44,598 bases of DNA from NCBI GenBank assembly GCA_900541645.1, contig UQKQ01000014.1, forward strand, positions 1-44,598. Direction: 5' to 3'. Made by a program: the position numbers and the translations under genes. This document shows positions 32,012-40,625 of this stretch, one piece after another; within the stretch, counting starts at the first letter, position 1; each line of letters opens with the position of its first letter. Below the pieces are notes generated by a model. It ran no database searches, was not told the origin of the DNA, and saw only the letters and a program-made list of their open reading frames with translations. The stretch is from an uncultured Collinsella sp. Its GTDB lineage: Bacteria > Actinomycetota > Coriobacteriia > Coriobacteriales > Coriobacteriaceae.

Positions 32012-34729
32012 TTACTTCTTCTTTTTGCTCGGCATCGAGACTTTGATGCCTTGGGCGGACTTGGTTACGCGGGAGCGCTTGGCGCCCGTGGGCTTCTTTT
32101 TCTTGGGCTGGACCTGGGCCACGCCCTCGAGTGCGCGGGCCTTGGCCTCGCGAGCGGTGCGATCTTCGCGACGCTGCGCCATGTCGGCGGCGACGCGCTT
32201 GGCAAAACGCTCCGCCGTCGAACCCGTCGAGCTCACCTTGCCGCCACCGCGACCCAGGTGAACGCGCACACCGCGGCCAAAACCAGTTGCGGCATGACGA
32301 CGACGCGGCTTGAGCGAATCCATCATCGTGGCGAGCTTAAAGAACACCGAGCAGGTAAAGACCACGATGACAGCCAAGATAACCATCTGGCCCATCGACA
32401 GGTTGGCAATAGACAGCAGCTCCGGGAATCCGATAACGCCCGTCAGGATGCCGGCGACTACAAACACAAAGAGCACCACACGTAGGGGCGTGAGAGGCTG
32501 CGAGATGCGCCAGATCAGGCTGACGCTCGCCGCGCACGACGTAAGCAGGCACATTGTAGACAGCGTGAGCTGGCTAAAGCCAAACACGCGCGCCACAAAG
32601 ATATCGAGCGCCGCAGCCATAATGACCGCAAGCGACGCCGGCAGTGCCCGCTTGAGCACGTTCGTCAGGAACGACCCCTTCACGCGAGCATTGTTGGGCT
32701 CCAGGCCCAACACAAAGCCCGGCGCGCCGATGCAGAAGAAGTTGATGAGCGTCATCTGAATCGGCTCGAAAGGGTACGGCGGCAGCGCGATGCACAGCGC
32801 CGCCAGGCCCATCGAGAACAGCGTCTTGGTCAAGAACAGCGAAGCCGAACGCTGCAGGTTGTTGATGGAGCGACGGCCTTCGGCCACCACGGCGGGCATC
32901 GAGGCAAAGTCGTTGTCGACGAGCACGATCTCGGCCACGTTGCGCGCGGCATCGGAGCCGGCCGCCATGGCGACGGAGCAGTCGGCCTCCTTGAGCGCCA
33001 GCACGTCGTTGACGCCGTCGCCCGTCATGGCCACGGTGTGCTCGCGGCGCTTGAGCGCCTGCACGAGCTCGCGCTTCTGCTGCGGGGTCACACGACCAAA
33101 GACATGGTAGCGGTCCACTGCGGCATCGAGCTTGGCCGGCGTATCGAGCGTCGTGGCGTCCACATAAGCGTCCGCCCCCGGCACGCCCACAACGCGCGCG
33201 ATCGACGACACCGTACGCGGGTCGTCGCCACTGATCACGTTGAGGGTCACGCCCTGCTCGTTAAAGTAGCCGATGGTCTCGGCCGCCGAGGTACGAATCT
33301 CGTCGCGGATGGTCACAAAGCCCACGGGCTCGGCCTCGCCCACCATATCGCCATCGGGCGTAAAGCCGTCCACGAGCGCCACCACGAGCACGCGGCAGGT
33401 ATCGGCAAGCTCGGCGACACGGTTCTCGACCTGGGCAAACGCACGATCAGAGAGCACAAACTGCGCCGCACCCATCACATAGGAGCCCTGTGCAAACGAC
33501 GCGCCGCTCCACTTTTTGGAAGACGAGAACGGAATGACCGACAGTGGCTCGGACACCTCGACCGGACGGTCGGCGTAATAGTTGAGCAGCGCCTGACAGG
33601 TCTCGTTGGCATCGGCCGAGGTCGCACGTGCGACGTTAGCCAGCGCAAAATCGAGCACCGTGGTATCGACGGGAACGGCGGCGTCGCCCTCCCCCGCACC
33701 CATACCCTCGACCGGCAGCGGATACGTGCCCTCGACCTCCATGCGGCCCGACGTGATGGTGCCCGTCTTGTCCAGGCACAGCACGTCGACGCGCGCGAGC
33801 GTCTCGATGCAGTAGAGCTGCTGCGCCAGCACCTTGCGGCGGGCCAGGCGCACCGTGGCGATGGCGAGCACCGACGAGGTCAGCAGCACCAGGCCTTGCG
33901 GGATCATGCCCAGCAGAGCGCCCACCGTGGACAGCAGCGCCGACGAGGGCACGCGGCCGGCCAGCAGCTCGGAGAAGCACCACGAAAGCGCGCTATCGCC
34001 CGGGGTTCCCGCGGCATCCCACAGCTCGCTCACACTCGAGGCAAACAACGCCAAACCGAGCGGGATCATGATGATGCTCGCAAAGCGCACGATGGCGTTA
34101 AGCGCGTTCATGATCTCGGAATTGACCTTTTTGACGTACTTGGCCTCGTTATTAATTTTGGCCACGTAGTTGTCGGCGCCGACATGGATCACGCGGGCGC
34201 GCAGCAGGCCCGAGTCGATAAAACTGCCGCTCATGAGCTCGGAACCGGGCTGTTTCTTAATAAGGTCGCTCTCGCCCGTCAGCAGGCTCTCGTTCACGAG
34301 TGCCTCGCCCGAAACCACCACGGCGTCAGCGGGAATCTGGTCGCCACGCCCCAGGCGGATGATGTCGTCGAGCACGATCTGATCCAGGTCGAGCTCCACC
34401 TCGGCACCGTCGCGTACCGCGATGGCCTTCTTGGAGGTCAGCAGCGTGAGCTTATCGACCATCTTCTTGGAACGCATGGACTGAATGACGCCAATAGCGG
34501 TATTGAGGAACACCACGAACAGGAACGTCAGATTCTTAAACGAACCGGTCAAAATGACCAGGAACGCCAAGATCACGTTGATCAAATTGAACAGCGTGCA
34601 GAGGTTCTCGATGATGAGCTCTTTGACCGACTTGGTCTTGAGCTCCATGTTGCGGTTGATCTTACCGGCGGCGATGCGCTCCTCGACCTCGGCGGTCGAG
34701 AGTCCGCGCTCGATATCCGTTGCTGCCAT
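32012..34729 (-). CDS. Cation-transporting P-type ATPase (CtpE-like) with basic C-terminal tail
   Basis: The 905-residue protein has the P-type motifs LLTGES (about 149-154), DKTGT with the phosphorylated Asp at about 320, and MTGDGVNDVLALKEAD. TM4 reads MIPQGLVLLTS at about 275-285; relatives usually have PEGL, so the Glu is replaced by Gln. About eight to ten membrane segments are seen. The overall pattern is closest to CtpE-like Ca2+ exporters, but the substrate is uncertain. A strongly basic tail of about 100 residues (ending SMPSKKKK) is unusual. The start ATG at 34729 has GGGA upstream; ATG 34741 and GTG 34744 are alternatives. Confidence 0.88.
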   Translation of the reverse strand: MAATDIERGLSTAEVEERIAAGKINRNMELKTKSVKELIIENLCTLFNLINVILAFLVILTGSFKNLTFLFVVFLNTAIGVIQSMRSKKMVDKLTLLTSKKAIAVRDGAEVELDLDQIVLDDIIRLGRGDQIPADAVVVSGEALVNESLLTGESDLIKKQPGSELMSGSFIDSGLLRARVIHVGADNYVAKINNEAKYVKKVNSEIMNALNAIVRFASIIMIPLGLALFASSVSELWDAAGTPGDSALSWCFSELLAGRVPSSALLSTVGALLGMIPQGLVLLTSSVLAIATVRLARRKVLAQQLYCIETLARVDVLCLDKTGTITSGRMEVEGTYPLPVEGMGAGEGDAAVPVDTTVLDFALANVARATSADANETCQALLNYYADRPVEVSEPLSVIPFSSSKKWSGASFAQGSYVMGAAQFVLSDRAFAQVENRVAELADTCRVLVVALVDGFTPDGDMVGEAEPVGFVTIRDEIRTSAAETIGYFNEQGVTLNVISGDDPRTVSSIARVVGVPGADAYVDATTLDTPAKLDAAVDRYHVFGRVTPQQKRELVQALKRREHTVAMTGDGVNDVLALKEADCSVAMAAGSDAARNVAEIVLVDNDFASMPAVVAEGRRSINNLQRSASLFLTKTLFSMGLAALCIALPPYPFEPIQMTLINFFCIGAPGFVLGLEPNNARVKGSFLTNVLKRALPASLAVIMAAALDIFVARVFGFSQLTLSTMCLLTSCAASVSLIWRISQPLTPLRVVLFVFVVAGILTGVIGFPELLSIANLSMGQMVILAVIVVFTCSVFFKLATMMDSLKPRRRHAATGFGRGVRVHLGRGGGKVSSTGSTAERFAKRVAADMAQRREDRTAREAKARALEGVAQVQPKKKKPTGAKRSRVTKSAQGIKVSMPSKKKK

Positions 34730-34759
34730 ACCACGTCCCATCACGTCGCGTCGGTATAA

Positions 34760-34794
34760 GAAAAACCGCCCGGACCATGCGAGGTTCGGACGGT
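34760..34794 (-). terminator. Terminator after tRNA-Arg
   Basis: On the minus strand ACCGTCCGAACC pairs with GGTCCGGGCGGT (one mismatch, one wobble) around a six-base loop, followed by TTTTTC. It separates the tRNA from the P-type ATPase gene, whose start lies 31 bases downstream. Confidence 0.85.
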
Positions 34795-34805
34795 CTCACG
34801 TTCGA

Positions 34806-34882
34806 TGGTGCCCCATGTTGGATTCGAACCAACGGCCTTCTGCTCCGGAGGCAGACGCTCTAATCCCCTGAGCTAATAGGGC
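34806..34882 (-). tRNA. tRNA-Arg (anticodon CCG)
   Basis: The minus strand folds into a full cloverleaf: acceptor GCCCTAT with ATGGGGC, D-stem GCTC/GAGC, anticodon stem TCTGC/GCAGA, T-arm GTTGG-TTCGAAT-CCAAC. The anticodon loop CTCCGGA gives anticodon CCG, which reads CGG. The 3' CCA is encoded. Length is 77 bases. Confidence 0.97.
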
Positions 34883-34893
34883 CAACGTTTGGC

Positions 34894-34923
34894 ATTATAC
34901 CCAAGTGCACCAGGGGCTATCAA
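34894..34923 (-). promoter_or_regulatory. tRNA-Arg promoter with A/T-rich upstream element
   Basis: On the minus strand, TTGATA (34918-34923) and a consensus TATAAT (34894-34899) are 18 bases apart. An A/T-rich tract upstream of the -35 (34924-34938) resembles an UP element, as expected for a stable RNA. Confidence 0.85.
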
Positions 34924-34999
34924 AATAAAAGAAAAAGCTTTGCAATTCCGAGGAAGACGCGGCTCAACGGCCCACTTTAGAAGGCAAAAGCGAGTCAGA

Positions 35000-35008
35000 T
35001 AGTATAAA
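35000..35008 (+). promoter_or_regulatory. Candidate promoter (-10) of the aro operon
   Basis: TATAAA (35003-35008), or the overlapping TAGTAT (35000-35005) with TTAGAA 17 bases upstream, is the best plus-strand candidate. The predicted start is about 35015. The -35 match is weak. Confidence 0.4.
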
Positions 35009-35013
35009 CTCTC

Positions 35014-35076
35014 ATGCACCATATGTACACGGCTCGCGATGCGGGCCGTTTTTGCAAGGGTTATCCATCGAGGTGA
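35014..35076 (+). CDS. Possible leader peptide of the aro operon
   Basis: A 20-codon open frame starts at the predicted transcription start (leaderless) and ends ten bases before the aroF ATG. It reads MHHMYTARDAGRFCKGYPSR, with Tyr at codons 5 and 17 and Phe at codon 13. The Tyr5 codon (35026-35028) lies directly before the first base of the terminator stem. It has no SD, so translation is uncertain; chance occurrence is possible. Confidence 0.25.
   Translation: MHHMYTARDAGRFCKGYPSR
35029..35053 (+). terminator. Intrinsic terminator in the aroF leader (attenuator)
   Basis: ACGGCTCGC and GCGGGCCGT form a continuous nine-pair stem (one U-G wobble) with a GAT loop, followed by five T residues. 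No plus-strand gene lies upstream for at least several kilobases, so its likely purpose is to control entry into aroF, 34 bases downstream. This is typical of an attenuator. Confidence 0.75.
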
Positions 35077-35086
35077 GAGGCACACC

Positions 35087-36109
35087 ATGATTGCAATTTT
35101 AAAAGAGAGCGCCAGCGACGAGGCCGTCAGCCATATCGTCAGCTGGATTGAGAAAAAGGGCCTGAAGACCGATGTCTCGCGCGGCGAGAATGAGACGATC
35201 ATCGGCCTGGTGGGCGATACGACCAAGATCGACCCGTTCCTGCTCGAGTCCATGGATGTCGTCGAGCGCGTGCAGCGCGTCTCCGAGCCGTTCAAGCGCG
35301 CCAACCGCAAGTTCCACCCCGAGGACTCCGTCATCGACTGCGGCCACGGCGTCAAGATCGGCGGCGATCAGTTCCAGGTCATCGCCGGCCCGTGCTCCGT
35401 CGAGGGCGAGAACCTCATCCGCATCGCCCGCCGCGTGAAGGCCGCCGGTGCCACGATGCTGCGCGGCGGTGCCTACAAGCCCCGCACTTCCCCGTACGCC
35501 TACCAGGGCATGGGCCCCGCCGGTCTGGACCTGCTGTGCGAGGCGTCTGCCGAGCTCGACATGCCGATCGTCACCGAGATCATGGACCCGCGCGACGTGC
35601 AGGTCTTCCTGGACAAGAAGATCGACGTCATGCAGATCGGCGCCCGCAACGCCCAGAACTTCCCTCTGCTCAAAGAGGTCGGCAAGACCAAGACTCCGAT
35701 CTTGCTTAAGCGCGGCATGTCCGGCACGATCGATGAGCTGCTCATGGCCGCCGAGTACATCATGAGCGAGGGCAACGACAACGTCATCCTGTGCGAGCGC
35801 GGCATCCGCACCTTCGAGACCCGCACCCGCAACACCTTCGACCTCAATGCCGTGCCGGTGCTGCACCACCTGTCGCACCTGCCCGTCGTCGCCGACCCCA
35901 GCCACGCCACCGGCTACACCCGCTACGTTGAGCCCATGGCGCTCGCCGCGACCGCCTGCGGTGCCAACGGCCTAGAGATCGAGGTCCACGACGAGCCCAG
36001 CCGCGCATGGTCCGACGGCGCTCAGGCCCTCACCCCCGATCAGTTCGACGACACCATGCGCCGCATCCGAGCCATTCGCGAGGTTGTCTGCCATGAGACC
36101 ATGGAGTAG
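35087..36109 (+). CDS. aroF: 3-deoxy-7-phosphoheptulonate synthase (DAHP synthase, type I beta, ACT-like N-terminus)
   Basis: This enzyme joins PEP and erythrose-4-phosphate as the first shikimate step. The 340-residue protein has an N-terminal ferredoxin/ACT-like domain (about 1-75; ILKESASDEAVSHIVSWIEK), as in Thermotoga-type enzymes where it binds Tyr or Phe for feedback. The barrel shows VIAGPCSVEGE, MLRGGAYKPRTSPYAYQG, QIGARNAQNFPLL, the ILLKRGM block and DPSHATGYTRYV. The ATG at 35087 has GAGAGG six bases upstream. Expression is probably gated by the leader terminator. Confidence 0.97.
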   Translation: MIAILKESASDEAVSHIVSWIEKKGLKTDVSRGENETIIGLVGDTTKIDPFLLESMDVVERVQRVSEPFKRANRKFHPEDSVIDCGHGVKIGGDQFQVIAGPCSVEGENLIRIARRVKAAGATMLRGGAYKPRTSPYAYQGMGPAGLDLLCEASAELDMPIVTEIMDPRDVQVFLDKKIDVMQIGARNAQNFPLLKEVGKTKTPILLKRGMSGTIDELLMAAEYIMSEGNDNVILCERGIRTFETRTRNTFDLNAVPVLHHLSHLPVVADPSHATGYTRYVEPMALAATACGANGLEIEVHDEPSRAWSDGAQALTPDQFDDTMRRIRAIREVVCHETME

Positions 36110-36112
36110 CCC

Positions 36113-37027
36113 ATGGGTACAGTGAGAAACGCGCGCGTTAACCAGGGCGGCCCCAAGTGCGCCGGCATCGTCGGCCTGGGCCTCATCGGCGGCAGCTTTG
36201 CCCGCGGCTATGCGCAGGCGGGCGTCCGCGTGCTGGCCTGGGACCCCGATGACGATGTCATGACGGCCGCCAGCATGGGCACTGTCGCCGGAGAGCTTAA
36301 CGACAAGACGCTCGGCGAATGCGACATCATCGTCCTTGCCTGCTATCCCGAGGCATGCATCGAGTGGCTCGAGGCGCACGCCCAGGCGCTCGCCGACGCC
36401 ACCGACACCGAGGCCATCATGGGCCCCGTGGTGATCGACACGGTGGGCGTCAAGGGCATCGTGTGCGAGCGCGCCTTTGAGCTAGCCCGCGAGCACGGCT
36501 TTTACTTTGTGGGCGCGCACCCCATGGCGGGCACGCAGTACTCGGGCTATGCGCACTCCCGCGCCGACCTGTTCCAGGGCGCCCCGCTCGTGCTCGTACC
36601 GCCCGCGGTGGACGATGCGCTCAAACTGGAGCTTTTGGGCCAGGTGCGCGAGATGGTACGCCCCTTGGGCTTTGGCAAGTTCAGCGTGACCAGCGCCGCC
36701 GAGCACGACCGCGTCATCGCCTTTACGAGCCAGCTCGCGCACGTCGTCTCCAACGCCTATGTTAAGAGCCCGACCGCTCAGGTCCACCACGGCTTTTCGG
36801 CCGGCAGCTACCGCGATCTCACCCGCGTGGCGCACCTCAACCCGCAAATGTGGTCCGAGCTCATGATCGACGACGCCGACGCGCTCGCCTTTGAGATCGA
36901 CCATCTGATCGAATCGCTTGGCGCCTACAGCCGTGCGCTCAAGGACCGCGACCAGCGCTATCTGGAGAATCTCCTTGCCGAGGGCGACCGCATTAAGCGC
37001 GCACTCGACGACGAGGCCTCCCACTAG
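36113..37027 (+). CDS. tyrA: Prephenate dehydrogenase
   Basis: TyrA oxidises prephenate to 4-hydroxyphenylpyruvate for tyrosine. The 304-residue protein has a Rossmann NAD(P) motif IVGLGLIGGSFA near residues 19-30, the GAHPMAGTQYSGYAHS block with the catalytic His, and the helical C-terminal domain (TSAAEHDRVIAFTSQLAHVV). It has neither a chorismate mutase domain nor a C-terminal ACT domain. GGAG precedes the ATG; it begins three bases after aroF. Confidence 0.95.
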   Translation: MGTVRNARVNQGGPKCAGIVGLGLIGGSFARGYAQAGVRVLAWDPDDDVMTAASMGTVAGELNDKTLGECDIIVLACYPEACIEWLEAHAQALADATDTEAIMGPVVIDTVGVKGIVCERAFELAREHGFYFVGAHPMAGTQYSGYAHSRADLFQGAPLVLVPPAVDDALKLELLGQVREMVRPLGFGKFSVTSAAEHDRVIAFTSQLAHVVSNAYVKSPTAQVHHGFSAGSYRDLTRVAHLNPQMWSELMIDDADALAFEIDHLIESLGAYSRALKDRDQRYLENLLAEGDRIKRALDDEASH

Positions 37028-37063
37028 ACAACCCATCACGCCAGGTCGAAAGGACCGAAGCTT

Positions 37064-38170
37064 ATGGCGAATACCATCGATATCGACACTGCACGCCCCT
37101 ACCAGGTGCATGTTGGCACGTTTTTGCTGGAGCAGGCGGGACCGCTCGTGCGTGCCACTGCCGGCGGCACCAAGGCCGTCATCGTGACGGACACCAACGT
37201 GGGCCCGCTCTACCAGATGCCCGTTAAGCAGAGCCTGGAGGCGTCAGGCTACGAGGTGAGCATCTGCACCTTCGAGGCCGGCGAGGCCCATAAGCGCGCC
37301 GAAACCTATGTTGCCATTTTGGAGTTTGTGGCCGAGCACGAGCTTTCGCGCTCCGACGTGATCGTGGCACTCGGCGGCGGCGTCGTGGGCGACGTGGCGG
37401 GCTTTGTGGCCGCCACCTACATGCGCGGCTGCAAGTTTGTGCAGATCCCGACGAGCCTGCTCGCCATGGTGGATTCGTCGGTGGGCGGCAAGACCGCCAT
37501 AGACCTGGCTGCCGGCAAGAACTTGGCCGGCGCCTTTTGGCAGCCGAGCGTGGTTATCGCCGACGTGGGGTGCCTGGCCACCCTCACGCCCGAGCAGTTC
37601 GCCGACGGCTGCGGCGAGGTCGTCAAGCACGCCGTAATCGCCGACCCGGAGCTTTTCGCCGAGCTGGAGAAGACCCCGCTCACGCTGGAGCTGCTCAACC
37701 GCGATGTGGCTCGCGTGGCGCTTATCATTGCCCGCAATATCGACATCAAGCGCGCCGTGGTCGTCGCCGACGAGCGCGAAACCAACCAGCGCAAGCTCCT
37801 CAACTTTGGACACAGTGCCGGACATGCCGTCGAGGCCTGCGAGCACTTTGAGCTGGGACACGGCAACTGCGTGTCGATCGGCATGGGTATCATCACGCGC
37901 GCCGCAGCCCTGCACGGCGTTTGCGATGCTGCCCTTCCCGGTCGTATTGAGGAACTCTGCGCCCGCCATAGCCTCAAGACCCGCTGCGACCTAGATGCCG
38001 ATGCCGTCTTTGCCGAGGCGCTCCACGACAAGAAGCGCGCGGGCGACACCATCGATCTGGTGATTCCGCACGGCATTGGCCGCTGCAGCATCGACCGCAC
38101 ACCGCTTTCCACTTTCCACGAACTCATTGCCGAGGGCCTCGGCCAGAAGGGAGACGCATCCGCATGCTAG
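37064..38170 (+). CDS. aroB: 3-dehydroquinate synthase
   Basis: AroB cyclises DAHP to 3-dehydroquinate using NAD and a metal ion. The 368-residue protein has ALGGGVVGDVAGFVAATYMRG, the QIPTSLLAMVDSSVGGKTAI block, GCGEVVKHA with catalytic Glu and Lys, and the metal-binding histidines in GHSAGHAVE and LGHGNCVS. AAAGGA precedes the ATG. Its stop overlaps the aroA start by seven bases. Confidence 0.97.
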   Translation: MANTIDIDTARPYQVHVGTFLLEQAGPLVRATAGGTKAVIVTDTNVGPLYQMPVKQSLEASGYEVSICTFEAGEAHKRAETYVAILEFVAEHELSRSDVIVALGGGVVGDVAGFVAATYMRGCKFVQIPTSLLAMVDSSVGGKTAIDLAAGKNLAGAFWQPSVVIADVGCLATLTPEQFADGCGEVVKHAVIADPELFAELEKTPLTLELLNRDVARVALIIARNIDIKRAVVVADERETNQRKLLNFGHSAGHAVEACEHFELGHGNCVSIGMGIITRAAALHGVCDAALPGRIEELCARHSLKTRCDLDADAVFAEALHDKKRAGDTIDLVIPHGIGRCSIDRTPLSTFHELIAEGLGQKGDASAC

Positions 38171-39483
38171 CCCGCATCACCCCGTCCCCGCTCAAGGGCA
38201 CCGTTCCCGCCATCGCGTCCAAGTCGATGGCGCATCGCCTGATCATCTGCGCTGCGCTTGCCAACGGCGAGACACACGTCACCTGCAATACCACCTGCGC
38301 CGACATCGAGGCTACGGTGCGTTGCCTTACGGCACTCGGCGCCCGCATTGAAACCGTCGAGGACGGCTTCCAGGTCCACCCCACCATGAAGAGTATTGAG
38401 TTTGGCCTGCTCAAGGCCCTTGCCGGCGGCACGCTTGACTGCGGTGAAAGTGGCTCCACGCTGCGCTTTATGCTGCCTGTCGCCTGCGCGCTGGGTGCGG
38501 ATGCCACCTTCGTAGGCCAGGGCCGCCTGGGCGCCCGCCCGCTCTCCCCGCTCTCGGACGAGATCATCGCCGCCGGCTGCGACCTACAGGGTCTGGGCGG
38601 TTTTCCGCTCAAGACGAGCGGCCGCATGCGCCCGGGCACCTTTGTGCTTCCGGGCAACGTGAGCTCGCAGTACATCTCGGGCCTGCTGCTGGCAGCCCCG
38701 CTGCTGGCCCAGCCCTCCTGCGTGCAGGTAACCGGCCTCATCGAGAGCCGCCCCTACATCAACCTGACGATACAGGCCATGAAGGCCTTTGGCGTCGAGG
38801 TCAACGTCGAGCGCATTCCGGCCAAGGACGGCCAGCCCGAGGTCACGAACTTCCGCGTGAGCAGTGGCTCGTACCGCACGCCCGGCAGCGTGGCCGTCGA
38901 GGGCGACTGGTCCAACGCCGCCTTTTGGCTGTGCGCCGGCGCCATCGGTACCGACCCAATCACCGTCGAGGGCGTGTCGCTAAGCTCCGCACAGGGCGAC
39001 CGTAACGTGCTTGCCGCGCTTTCGCGCTTTGGCGCCCGCATCGTGCGCTCCACCAACGCCGCCACCGTGCAGTCCGACAAGCTCGCCGGCTTTGAGATGA
39101 GTGCCCACGACATTCCGGACCTGGTGCCCGTCATCTCGGCCGTGGCCTCGCTGGCACAGGGCCGCACCTTTATCCGCGATTGTGCCCGTCTGCGCATCAA
39201 GGAATCCGACCGCTTGGTCACCACCACCCGCGAGCTCACCGCGCTGGGCGCGCAGGTGCGCATTGCCGGCGACGACCTCATAATCGAGGGCGTCGACGCC
39301 TTTACCGGCGGCGAGGTCGATTCGCACAACGACCATCGCATCGCCATGATGGCCGCTATCGCCGCGAGCCGCGCCACCGGCGAGGTCGTGATCCACGGTG
39401 CCGAGGCCGTCAACAAGTCCTATCCCGATTTCCTCGACCACTACCGCCTGCTGGGCGGCAAGGTCACACTCGAGGAGGAATAG
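38164..39483 (+). CDS. aroA: 3-phosphoshikimate 1-carboxyvinyltransferase (EPSP synthase)
   Basis: AroA makes EPSP from shikimate-3-phosphate and PEP. The 439-residue protein shows IASKSMAHRLIICAAL with the active-site Lys, CGESGSTLRFMLPVAC, GNVSSQYISGLLLAAPLL, RIKESDRL and DSHNDHRIAMM. The glyphosate-contact loop reads GESGST instead of the E. coli GNAGTA, a pattern known from Clostridia-type enzymes. The ATG overlaps the aroB end as ATGCTAG. Confidence 0.96.
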   Translation: MLARITPSPLKGTVPAIASKSMAHRLIICAALANGETHVTCNTTCADIEATVRCLTALGARIETVEDGFQVHPTMKSIEFGLLKALAGGTLDCGESGSTLRFMLPVACALGADATFVGQGRLGARPLSPLSDEIIAAGCDLQGLGGFPLKTSGRMRPGTFVLPGNVSSQYISGLLLAAPLLAQPSCVQVTGLIESRPYINLTIQAMKAFGVEVNVERIPAKDGQPEVTNFRVSSGSYRTPGSVAVEGDWSNAAFWLCAGAIGTDPITVEGVSLSSAQGDRNVLAALSRFGARIVRSTNAATVQSDKLAGFEMSAHDIPDLVPVISAVASLAQGRTFIRDCARLRIKESDRLVTTTRELTALGAQVRIAGDDLIIEGVDAFTGGEVDSHNDHRIAMMAAIAASRATGEVVIHGAEAVNKSYPDFLDHYRLLGGKVTLEEE

Positions 39484-39484
39484 C

Positions 39485-40582
39485 ATGTCCTCGACCTTTG
39501 GCAACGTCTTGCACTTAAGCATCTTCGGCCAGTCGCACTCCCCCGCCATCGGCTGCTCCCTCGATGGCATCCCGGCGGGCATCGCTGTTGACCAGGAGCG
39601 GCTGCAGGCCTTCCTTGACCGTCGTGCCCCCGGTCGCGACGAGACCGCGACCAAACGCCGCGAGGCCGACGCCGCCCACATCATCGCCGGTGTGGTCGAT
39701 GGACATACCACGGGAGCACCCATCGCCGCGATTATCGAGAACACCAACACGCGCTCAAAGGACTATTCCGAGCTGCGCCGCAAGCCCCGCCCCGGACACG
39801 CGGATTTTCCGGCGCGCGTGAAGTATCACAACATGCACGATGTCGCTGGTGGCGGGCATTTCTCCGGCCGCCTGACGGCACCCCTGTGTATCGCCGGCGG
39901 CATTGCGCTGCAGGCACTCGAGGCCCGCGGCATTAACGTGATGGCGCACGTCGCGCAGATCGGCGGCATCTCCGACCTGCCGATGGACGATATGGTCTAT
40001 CGCGAGGCCGACCGCAAGGCGATCCTAACGAACGATCTTCCTTGCATTGACGCCGCCGCAGCCGGCCGCATGCGTGAGGAGATCCTAGCCGCGCGCGACG
40101 AACTCGACAGCATCGGCGGCATCGTGGAGTGCGGCATTTACGGGCTTCCCGCAGGCATCGGCGACCCCATGTTCGACGGCATCGAGAACCGCATCGCGCA
40201 GATCGCGTTTGGCATTCCCGCCGTAAAGGGCGTGGAGTTTGGCATGGGCTTTGCCGTGGCCGCCATGCGCGGCAGCGAGAACAATGATCCGTATCGCATC
40301 GATGCCGAGACCGGCGAGATCGAGGTCGAGTCCAACAACGCCGGCGGCATCCTGGGCGGTATTTCGACCGGCGCGCCCGTCATGTGGCGCATGGCCGTAA
40401 AGCCGACGCCCTCCATTGGCCGCGAGCAGCAGACGGTGGACATGGACGCTATGGAAAATGCCGAGCTCTCGGTCCACGGCCGCCACGATCCCTGCATCGT
40501 CCCCCGAGCTATCCCCGTAGCCGAGGCAGCCGCCGCCCTTGCCATCTGGGACGCCCTCCTCGAAGACGCCGCCCAGCGCTAA
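39485..40582 (+). CDS. aroC: Chorismate synthase
   Basis: AroC turns EPSP into chorismate and needs reduced FMN. The 365-residue protein begins MSSTFGNVLHLSIFGQSHSP and has RRKPRPGHADFPARVKY, VAGGGHFSGRLTAPL and MWRMAVKPTPSIGREQQTVD. These are the chorismate synthase signatures in their Firmicute-like form. The ATG at 39485 follows the aroA stop by one base, with GAGGAGGAA upstream. Confidence 0.97.
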   Translation: MSSTFGNVLHLSIFGQSHSPAIGCSLDGIPAGIAVDQERLQAFLDRRAPGRDETATKRREADAAHIIAGVVDGHTTGAPIAAIIENTNTRSKDYSELRRKPRPGHADFPARVKYHNMHDVAGGGHFSGRLTAPLCIAGGIALQALEARGINVMAHVAQIGGISDLPMDDMVYREADRKAILTNDLPCIDAAAAGRMREEILAARDELDSIGGIVECGIYGLPAGIGDPMFDGIENRIAQIAFGIPAVKGVEFGMGFAVAAMRGSENNDPYRIDAETGEIEVESNNAGGILGGISTGAPVMWRMAVKPTPSIGREQQTVDMDAMENAELSVHGRHDPCIVPRAIPVAEAAAALAIWDALLEDAAQR

Positions 40583-40625
40583 CTACCCACCCCTCAACAT
40601 CCCCCGACACGTGAAAGGGGCCTCC

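Noticed and set aside
34806..35087. tRNA-Arg as an integration site of an island containing the aro operon
   Set aside because: No integrase, no repeated tRNA end, and the aro genes share the base and codon use of the other host genes.
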